Made by a program: the position numbers and the translations under genes | Origin: a virus | DNA length: 51,123 nt | Virus record (IMG/VR): IMGVR_UViG_3300042518_000793 | Coordinates: 1 to 51,123 of that record | Direction: 5' to 3' (one strand) | The notes under the pieces: generated by a model | The model's input: the letters and a program-made list of their open reading frames with translations, nothing else | Told to the model about the DNA's origin: nothing | The model's database searches: none | Shown here: positions 45,867 to 51,123 of the stretch, in pieces | Layout of the letters: the number at the start of each line of letters is the position of its first letter | Position numbering within the stretch: the first letter of the stretch is position 1

Positions 45867-46085
45867 TCACTTTTTCTGGAGCTTGGCCAGAGCGTCGCAC
45901 AGAAGCTCCTCGACTGCCGACACAACGCGCTCTGCGTCTGCGTCCGTCGGTGCTGCAAATCGACCCCGCTCGAGCCCAGCCCACGTTCGAAGCCGAGACT
46001 TCGGGACGCCACTCGCCCCGACCACTTCCCGGATGGTTCCGGGGTAAATGGCCAGGGCGTAGGCGATGCGTTCACTCGGCGTCAT
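45867..46085 (-). CDS. Small HTH protein, 72 aa
   Basis: Starts MTPSERIAYALAIYPGTIRE and contains TIREVVGASGVPKSRLRTWA, a probable helix-turn-helix (residues ~18-37), then a helical C terminus (ADAERVVSAVEELLCDALAK). The size suits a Cro-like or excisionase-like regulator. The ATG at 46085 overlaps the end of the upstream gene; the in-frame region above 46085 is rejected. It could bind the palindromes at 45232-45266 or regulate the promoter just downstream. Confidence 0.65.
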   Translation of the reverse strand: MTPSERIAYALAIYPGTIREVVGASGVPKSRLRTWAGLERGRFAAPTDADAERVVSAVEELLCDALAKLQKK

Positions 46086-46272
46086 CGTCGCCCCCTCCGA
46101 ACTCCGCATCCGCTTCGCACCACTCGCAAATCCCAGGCACGGCCGGCACAGGCCGCACTTCCTGAACGTGCGGGTTGTCCCGTGCGATGTCCGCGCACAT
46201 GGCGCAGCACTCGTCCATCGTCCCCGACTTCCACACCGCCACGAACTCGATGGTGTCACACGCTACTTGCAT
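46072..46272 (-). CDS. Cys-rich small protein, 66 aa
   Basis: Starts at the ATG of a TGATG overlap with the 46272-46499 gene (MQVACDTIEFVAVWKSGTMD); a GTG one codon earlier is also possible. It has five cysteines as CCAMC and CEWC, able to form one zinc site, and an acidic Gly/Asp end (AEFGGGDDDAE). It may be a zinc-binding partner of the neighbouring HTH protein, with which it overlaps. Function unknown. Confidence 0.65.
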   Translation of the reverse strand: MQVACDTIEFVAVWKSGTMDECCAMCADIARDNPHVQEVRPVPAVPGICEWCEADAEFGGGDDDAE

Positions 46273-46499
46273 CACTCACCCCCAACCAAACGACCAGTGC
46301 GCTCGACCTTCGCGGCCACCCGCAACCACGAAGCCGCCGCCTCAATGTTACCCGCTTGCATGCACTTCTCAGCGTGCGACCTCAGAACCGCAGCCTTTTC
46401 GGAAGCGGTCAGCGTTGCACGCTTCGTGTCGTTATTCGCGTTGTCCGCAGCAAACCGAGCCGCCGCGCTGTCGATGTGCTCTTGCGTCGTCTTGACCAT
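46272..46499 (-). CDS. Small helical protein, 75 aa
   Basis: Helical, charged protein (MVKTTQEHIDSAAARFAADN, LTASEKAAVLRSHAEKCMQA, IEAAASWLRVAAKVERTG). Its start overlaps the upstream stop as TGATG. The helix pairs look like a small tetratricopeptide-like fold, although only one repeat length is visible. No function known. Confidence 0.7.
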   Translation of the reverse strand: MVKTTQEHIDSAAARFAADNANNDTKRATLTASEKAAVLRSHAEKCMQAGNIEAAASWLRVAAKVERTGRLVGGE

Positions 46500-46696
46500 C
46501 AGAGTTTTCCTGCCATCGCAAGCTGAAGCACGCCCAGAGCACGCCGCGCACGCTCAGCCGGGTCCGCAGACGCCCGCTTGGTTCCAGTCTTGGCGTCGAT
46601 GACGGCTTGCCAAGCGTCCATCGTGTCCGCGATGTCGTTGCGGCCCAGCTTGCGCCACCCGTTGCGAAACTCAGTCGTCTCGATTTGCTTTGCCAT
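46499..46696 (-). CDS. Small protein, 65 aa
   Basis: First gene after the second conserved promoter at 46711-46771, with AAGGAGTTAGG upstream. Sequence MAKQIETTEFRNGWRKLGRN, then DIADTMDAWQAVIDAKTGTK, ending in a helix RARRALGVLQLAMAGKL. No family recognised. Its own promoter and leader suggest early expression. Confidence 0.7.
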   Translation of the reverse strand: MAKQIETTEFRNGWRKLGRNDIADTMDAWQAVIDAKTGTKRASADPAERARRALGVLQLAMAGKL

Positions 46697-46710
46697 GGTC
46701 CTAACTCCTT

Positions 46711-46771
46711 CGGGCGCTCAGCCCGTCTCGGTTGATGTCCTGACTATGCCGCCCCTCAAACCACCGCGCAA
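46711..46771 (-). promoter_or_regulatory. Leftward promoter and leader hairpin for the 46696 gene
   Basis: Minus strand: TTGCGC (-35, 46771-46766), 17-base spacer, CATAGT (-10, 46748-46743), then CGGGC-TGAGC-GCCCG (46725-46711) running into AAGGAG. The A7 run (minus strand of 46775-46781) lies just upstream of the -35 box. It agrees with the promoter at 45788-45847 over about 90 bases. The non-coding gap 46697-46838 otherwise holds nothing recognisable. Confidence 0.7.
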
Positions 46772-46838
46772 GTCTTTTTTTGCTCACGCCGCACTTTTTC
46801 TCACGCCTCCGATGGCGACGGCATCCTAGCGCGCCCGT

Positions 46839-47267
46839 TCACCGCCTCGACGGTAGCGGATTCGGCAAATGCGCCACCTGCCCGTCCATCACCACCGTCT
46901 CCGAGTGCCAGTCCCGGAACCGAATGCCATCCCACGCGACGCAGCCAAACGCCCCGCATCGGGCGACCACGTACCAAAGCCCGCCCTTCGGCGGCTCGCC
47001 GGCCACCCACTGGCTTGAGGCTCCCTCGCTCGAGCTTTCGGGGCTCGAAGCCAGCGGCTCGACCAACGTCCCGCACCTCACCGCAATCGCCGCCGACAGC
47101 CGGCACGCCGCCGCGTGGTCTGCGACCGGATACACCTCCGACCACTCACCGCCGTCCGCTGCCATGAACGTCACCTTGACCCCAAAGTTCATCACGTCGA
47201 TTCGCGTGATAGCGTCGCTGTCCTCGATGACGTCGAACCCGCCTTCTCGCTCAATCACCAGTCTCAT
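46839..47267 (-). CDS. Hypothetical protein, 142 aa
   Basis: Predicted alpha/beta protein. It opens MRLVIEREGGFDVIEDSDAI, then a strand region (RIDVMNFGVKVTFMAADGGE, WSEVYPVADHAAACRLSAAI), a Ser/Glu linker and a Trp/Gly-rich C-terminal domain (LWYVVARCGAFGCVAWDGIR). Starts by ATGA overlap with the 47264 gene. No recognised family. The two halves may be duplicated small beta domains. Confidence 0.7.
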   Translation of the reverse strand: MRLVIEREGGFDVIEDSDAITRIDVMNFGVKVTFMAADGGEWSEVYPVADHAAACRLSAAIAVRCGTLVEPLASSPESSSEGASSQWVAGEPPKGGLWYVVARCGAFGCVAWDGIRFRDWHSETVVMDGQVAHLPNPLPSRR

Positions 47268-47485
47268 TGCTTCATCCTCCCCGCGACCGCTTCCCCGCGT
47301 TCCTCAAGCCAGCCTGCCATAGCCGACGCCTCATAGCCGTACCATCCCCGCCCCTTCCACCGGCCGAACAGGTACGCCGCGCGCTTCGGGTCCATGCCCA
47401 GCGCCGCCACAACCTCGCGCCCCTTCGGCGCCACTCCATCCACCCGGCGCATTCCCAGCAGCAACCGGCGTTCTTCGTCCTTCAT
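47264..47485 (-). CDS. Small basic helical protein, 73 aa
   Basis: ATG at 47485 follows GGAGGGG; an in-frame ATG at 47500 is less well placed. Sequence MKDEERRLLLGMRRVDGVAP, then KGREVVAALGMDPKRAAYLF and RWKGRGWYGYEASAMAGWLE, with a probable winged-helix-like pattern (helix, GMDP turn, helix, aromatic wing). Possible DNA-binding. The 94-base gap on its upstream side shows no clear promoter. Confidence 0.65.
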   Translation of the reverse strand: MKDEERRLLLGMRRVDGVAPKGREVVAALGMDPKRAAYLFGRWKGRGWYGYEASAMAGWLEERGEAVAGRMKQ

Positions 47486-47579
47486 CACTACCCCTCCCAT
47501 CCGTTGCGTTTCCAGCCGTCTCCAGCCTACGTAAAGGCCCCGCGCGCACCATGCCCGCTAGGGTGGTAGCCTCACCATC

Positions 47580-47948
47580 TCACCGCGCCTCAGCGTCGCT
47601 CGTAGCCGCCTTCCCGGTTCGCGCGCCCGATGCGACCGTGGGCAACGTCCGGGACCGCTCGACGAACGCCCCCATCCCTTCCTCTGCGAACGCCGCCGCC
47701 TCATCCCGGAACGCTTTGACCGCGACCCGGTACGCCTTGACCTGCTCGCCGCTCATCTCGGCCATGCACCGGCCCACCGCTTCCCGCAGCGTCGGCGCAT
47801 CCACACCGCCGAGGTACGCCTTCGCCATGACCGTGACCAATGCAAGCCCCGCAGGCCCGCCCTGACGCCATGCCTCCACCGCGCCGTCCGTCGCCAGCGC
47901 CACGAACTCACGCATCACCGCGCCGTCATTCACCTTTCCGTCACTCAT
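47580..47948 (-). CDS. Hypothetical helical protein next to the origin region, 122 aa
   Basis: Starts MSDGKVNDGAVMREFVALAT at 47948 with AGGAGGG upstream; the in-frame extension to 47972 is less likely. Helical with Ala-rich repeats (AWRQGGPAGLALVTVMAKAY, EMSGEQVKAYRVAVKAFRDE). The first codons hold one more iteron copy (TGACGGA at 47943-47937), so its start lies at the edge of the origin region. A role in replication control is possible but only by position. Confidence 0.65.
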   Translation of the reverse strand: MSDGKVNDGAVMREFVALATDGAVEAWRQGGPAGLALVTVMAKAYLGGVDAPTLREAVGRCMAEMSGEQVKAYRVAVKAFRDEAAAFAEEGMGAFVERSRTLPTVASGARTGKAATSDAEAR

Positions 47949-48279
47949 GCTGCCCTCCTGCCCCGACTTCACGCCGGGGTCAACGCCCTGGTTATTGACG
48001 GAGTACGTTGTACAGTCACCATTCCGTCAATAACTCCGTCAAGACTTATTTCCATGATTCCAAGTACTTGTATGGGTACTGACGCAATTGACGCAGATCC
48101 ACGCACACGCACACGAGCGCACACGCGCACCCACAGACGTGCGGACGTACGCACATGTCCGCATGCAGCCCTCGGAAACTCCGTCAATTCCGTCAGTGCT
48201 ATCGTAACTCCGCGCCGTCGTTCAACTTCGGCTTGACGGAGACACTGACGGAGTACTGACGGACCACCCATCTCCGTCA
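47937..48279. other. Putative replication origin with TGACGGA iterons
   Basis: The largest non-coding gap in the genome (47949-48276, between the primase end and the 47948 gene). It holds ten exact copies of TGACGGA on either strand, at 47937, 47996, 48023, 48035, 48180, 48189, 48234, 48246, 48257 and 48273, plus two TGACGCA variants at 48080 and 48089. Many are flanked as TTGACGGAGT. Between the clusters lie an AT-richer stretch (48028-48095), the palindrome CAAGTACTTG (48061-48070), and an alternating CA/CG run (48099-48165) that could form non-B DNA. Iterons, AT-rich segment and adjacent primase gene together fit an origin. No initiator protein is identified. Confidence 0.7.
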
Positions 48280-51093
48280 AGACCACCACGTCTCGTCCTT
48301 CGCCTCAGTCGGGGCCAGCGTCGATGGTCCGGTGTTCGTGTCCAGCCGCTTGCCCGTCGCAACCGCTTGAAACTGCAAGCCCCGCAGCCCGCGCTTAGCC
48401 GACGGCCCAAACTTCAGCCCGGCCACCACACGCCCCTCGTTGGTCGCCACCGCCCGCCTCAGATGCTTCGTGATCGCCGCTGCGTCGATCTGGACCCCGC
48501 ACGCGGTCACGATGGCGTGCGTGAGCCGCCGACGCTTCGCCTTGTCCGACTCCGTCATCGACCCGCCGCCGCCGCCGTGCTTCAGCGCCACAAGCTCCTC
48601 CACCGCTTCAGCCAGCGACACCGGGCGCTCCCCGTAGACGTCGTGCCACGCCGCCGCCAGTTCGAGGTAAGCGGACACGTCCTCGTCGGAGTCCACGCGC
48701 TGCGCCTCGATGCTCGCGATGACGTCGCCCCGACCCAGCCACATCAGCGGCTCCCTCACCATCGCGTTCCATTGCACGAACTCCCGCAACGGCGAGCACT
48801 TGTTCGGCCTGCCCGCCAGCAGGTACGCCCGCGCAATGCTCAAACACGCCGGCACCAGCGACTCGCGGTTCTCCCTGACGTAGTCCACAAGGTCCGGGTA
48901 CTTGAACGTTCGCCCAACGTCGGGGCGCTCCATCATCGTCACCATGCGCGCCCGCACTGTTCGCCCCACGCCGTCGCCCCGGAACTTCACGTTTCGGCCC
49001 GTGATCGTGATCAGCGTGCGGTTCGGCGCTGATTCCGTGCTGCTCTCCCCGAGGACCCGCTGCGTGTAGATCTCCGAAGTCATCATGGTGTCATACGCCT
49101 CACCGCCGAACGGGAGCGTGATGTTGTCGATGGACAGGTGCGGCACGCCGTCTCGAAGGTAGCTGAACACGGTCTTGCGCAGTTCGTCCTCGCTCCCCGG
49201 CTGGTTCATGTTCGCCGGCATGTGACCGCTCATCAGCATCGACGTCATGTTGACCAGCGTGCCCTTGCCGATGCCCGAGCTGGGAGAGTCGATCAGGAAA
49301 CCAGGGCACAACCGAAACGTGCGCCGCATGGTCGCCGTAATCAGCAGAGCCACCATCGTCGTGCGGTCAAGCTCCGACTCCCACGGGAAGTCACACAGCA
49401 AGTCCTCCAGCCATTCCACCGCCTTGACCGCTGCCTCACGCGTCGTCCTCGTCTCCGCGAACTTCGCGCCGCTGAAGTCCACCAGTAGCTTCGTCTCCGG
49501 GTCATACCCCTCCCCGACCAGTTCGCCGTTCATCCGAAGCACTGGCAACCGATGCACGCCGTGAACCTCGCGAAGCACGCCGCCCCACCGTTCGGGCATC
49601 GTGATCACCGCCTCGACCACCCGATCACTCACCGACCGACGCTGCGGCACCGGCCCGTTCTTGCCGCGCCGCTCCTCCACGAATACCGCGCGCTCCTCGA
49701 TAATCACCCGCGCCGACGCTTTCGACAGCGCCCGAAGCTGCGTCAGCCCGTCGCCACCGCGCCCCGCCATCACCATCGAGTTCGTCCGCGAGTAGATGTC
49801 GGGATGCTTCGCCAGCGCTCTGACCACCGCATCGACCTGCGCCCCGAGTTCGCCATCGACCACGAGAATCACATCCCGCTCGATTTGCGCCGCCTTTGGT
49901 TGCGCGGGCGCAGCCTCACTCGTGACCTCGACCTCATCGGGAATCGGCTCGCGCACCCACTCAGGCGGCTCCGCTTCAGCCTTCGCCGCCCGCGCCGGTC
50001 GCTCCTCCCACGCCTTGAGGTATCCCTCTGACACGAGATGCTCTTTCGGCGTCTTGCCTCCCGCGTGCGCGTCGATGTCGAGCGCGTCCCCCGTAAACGA
50101 GTTCTTGCCCTCGATCCACCCGCCGACGCCCACGCCTTCCGTGTGCCCCGACGACCAGCAGATCCACCGATCCGACGCGCCAGCTAGCGCCTTGAAACAC
50201 CCGTTGTGCTGGCACACCGGACACGTCCCCACCGACGTCGGGTAAGCCCGGCTGCGCTCCGCGACGTACCGCGCGGCGGCGTCCTGAAAGCGCGTTGACG
50301 CTGCGCCGCTCGCCCCACTGGCCCACACGGCCGGCGTCGTCTTCGGCGCGGCCACCGGCCCAACGAACGCCTCGATCTGCTCCCGGCTCACCGGCACGCC
50401 GTCGCCCCACTCCAGCACGTTTGCCATTCGGTGCGGGCGCTCCTCGGTTGACTCGCCCTTCGCGCTCCACGTCCCCGGCAACCGCCAGATGCGGGCCGCG
50501 TTGCCGACCACGGGATCAACCGCCGCGTGCGCAGTCGAGAACCGCATCAGTGCCTTGACGAAACGCATCGGCAGGTCGCTTGCCGCATCGAGGTCACACA
50601 GCCACATGACGTGTGCCCCGTTGCCCGAGTCTGTCACCACCGGGCGCGGCCATCCCAGCCCATCGCACAACTCGCCCACGATCAGCGACGCCACACGCCG
50701 CGCGTGCCCGCGCTCTTCCTCCGTAGCCGACACGCCCTTGGGTCGCACCGCGTCGATGTCCACGAGCAGCCAGCGCCGCCGAGTAACGTCTGCGTCCTTC
50801 GCTCCGTCGCCGGTCTTGGCCTTCGCCAGCGCCCCGGTCACAAGCCGCGCCACCGGGTTCGGCGTGAAGTAGCACCCCATCCACCCGTTGCGCTTGCCGT
50901 GCGACACGAGCGCCTTGACGCACGCTGCCACGTCCCCCGGCCCGAACGTCCCGATGGTCACGCCGCGCTCGCCCCGGCTCAGGATGCGAACCTCAAACGA
51001 CTCACCGTCTCGAAGCCCGTGCGCCGCCAGCGCATCAAGCGCCACCGTCGCCGCGTCTTCGTCTACCCATCTCACTGCCGCGCCCTGACCCAT
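48277..51093 (-). CDS. Archaeo-eukaryotic-type primase fused to helicase-like ATPase
   Basis: A 938-residue replication protein. Residues ~1-215 form a PrimPol-type (AEP) primase: WLLVDIDAV (metal-binding Asp-112/Asp-114), VTDSGNGAHVMWLCDL (~153-168, with catalytic His-161), and ARIWRLPGTWSAKG (~200-213). Cys-291, Cys-294, Cys-312 and His-317 form a zinc-finger-like site. Residues ~590-800 form a P-loop ATPase with Walker A DSPSSGIGKGT (~606-616) and Walker B LSIDN (~651). It should prime and unwind DNA at the iteron region downstream of its own stop. Alternative GTG start seven codons in overlaps the upstream stop as GTGA. Runs across the circle joint. Confidence 0.88.
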   Translation of the reverse strand: MGQGAAVRWVDEDAATVALDALAAHGLRDGESFEVRILSRGERGVTIGTFGPGDVAACVKALVSHGKRNGWMGCYFTPNPVARLVTGALAKAKTGDGAKDADVTRRRWLLVDIDAVRPKGVSATEEERGHARRVASLIVGELCDGLGWPRPVVTDSGNGAHVMWLCDLDAASDLPMRFVKALMRFSTAHAAVDPVVGNAARIWRLPGTWSAKGESTEERPHRMANVLEWGDGVPVSREQIEAFVGPVAAPKTTPAVWASGASGAASTRFQDAAARYVAERSRAYPTSVGTCPVCQHNGCFKALAGASDRWICWSSGHTEGVGVGGWIEGKNSFTGDALDIDAHAGGKTPKEHLVSEGYLKAWEERPARAAKAEAEPPEWVREPIPDEVEVTSEAAPAQPKAAQIERDVILVVDGELGAQVDAVVRALAKHPDIYSRTNSMVMAGRGGDGLTQLRALSKASARVIIEERAVFVEERRGKNGPVPQRRSVSDRVVEAVITMPERWGGVLREVHGVHRLPVLRMNGELVGEGYDPETKLLVDFSGAKFAETRTTREAAVKAVEWLEDLLCDFPWESELDRTTMVALLITATMRRTFRLCPGFLIDSPSSGIGKGTLVNMTSMLMSGHMPANMNQPGSEDELRKTVFSYLRDGVPHLSIDNITLPFGGEAYDTMMTSEIYTQRVLGESSTESAPNRTLITITGRNVKFRGDGVGRTVRARMVTMMERPDVGRTFKYPDLVDYVRENRESLVPACLSIARAYLLAGRPNKCSPLREFVQWNAMVREPLMWLGRGDVIASIEAQRVDSDEDVSAYLELAAAWHDVYGERPVSLAEAVEELVALKHGGGGGSMTESDKAKRRRLTHAIVTACGVQIDAAAITKHLRRAVATNEGRVVAGLKFGPSAKRGLRGLQFQAVATGKRLDTNTGPSTLAPTEAKDETWWS

Positions 51094-51123
51094 TCGCCCA
51101 CCGCCTCCCGCCGATAGATCGGC
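50997..51123. repeat. Terminal direct repeat, right copy
   Basis: Exact copy of bases 1-127. If the molecule is circular one copy should be dropped, giving a 50,996-bp genome. The repeat lies inside coding sequence (start of the primase-helicase gene), which argues against a packaging-generated terminus placed in an intergenic region. Confidence 0.95.

Noticed and set aside
47937-48279. CRISPR array in the repeat-rich gap
   Set aside because: The repeats are 7-10 bases, in both orientations and unevenly spaced, unlike CRISPR repeats and spacers.
1-51123. tRNA or rRNA genes
   Set aside because: No cloverleaf-like arrangement or rRNA-like sequence was noticed; a tRNA scan would settle it.
50997-51123. 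Terminal repeat as a T7-like packaging repeat
   Set aside because: Length of exactly 127 and location inside a coding gene fit an assembly overlap better.

Overview
The window reads as one complete, circularly assembled genome of a tailed double-stranded DNA phage. The first 127 bases recur exactly as the last 127 bases (50997-51123), so the non-redundant unit is 50,996 bp. A repeat of exactly 127 bp is what an assembler using k=127 leaves on a circular or circularly permuted molecule. The DNA is GC-rich throughout (judged by eye), genes are tightly packed, and most start codons overlap the preceding stop as ATGA, GTGA or TGATG. The virion genes (terminase, ~765-residue portal, scaffold, coat, adaptor-like proteins, very large internal proteins, no tape measure, sheath or tail-tube genes) suggest a short-tailed podovirus-like particle. 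I see no integrase, DNA polymerase, RNA polymerase or tRNA gene. The host is unknown; lipoprotein-like lysis genes hint at a Gram-negative host, which is inference.

Layout. (1) 44.7 -> 16.6 kb, all on the minus strand: the late operon. Order: terminase small-subunit candidate, terminase large subunit, three small proteins, portal, scaffold, coat, head/neck proteins, a long tail or neck protein, several beta-rich appendage proteins, three Pro/Ala-rich internal-virion candidates (552, 714 and 2021 aa), a peptidoglycan hydrolase, then a lysis and accessory cluster with holin- and spanin-like small membrane proteins. (2) Three outward-facing divergent modules: 697<->906, 3896<->4032 and 13146<->13266. 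The rightward arms carry, in order, small unknown proteins (906-2404); methyltransferase, SF2 helicase, wHTH/Cys protein, acidic protein, RuvC-like nuclease, SSB, MazG-like enzyme, PRTase-like protein and a lytic transglycosylase (4032-10858); and a YqaJ-type exonuclease plus RecT-like annealing pair (13266-16593). The leftward arms carry regulators and small unknown proteins. (3) 697 leftward across the circle joint to 48277: two excisionase-type HTH proteins and a 938-residue primase-ATPase, then an iteron-rich, AT-richer intergenic region (47937-48279) that is the best candidate for the replication origin, then small leftward genes down to 45331.

Regulation visible in the sequence: a 23-bp interrupted palindrome is identical at 3946-3968 and 13196-13218. 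In both places its arms supply the -35 boxes of divergent promoters, and a decayed copy lies at 18344-18366. A second promoter type (TTGC..-N17-CATAGT) with a conserved leader hairpin just before the ribosome binding site drives the small genes at 45773 and 46696; the same leader hairpin precedes 4032 and 45522. Two tandem 16-bp palindromes and a terminator separate the convergent genes at 45163 and 45331. A 15-bp palindrome occurs three times at or near late-gene starts.

Together the early genes give replication initiation (primase-helicase, SSB, iterons), recombination (exonuclease, annealase, resolvase), DNA modification (methyltransferase, Nmad1/DUF1599-like) and nucleotide metabolism (MazG, PRTase-like). 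The rest of DNA synthesis would depend on the host replisome. Function calls rest on motifs read by eye; no database search was possible.
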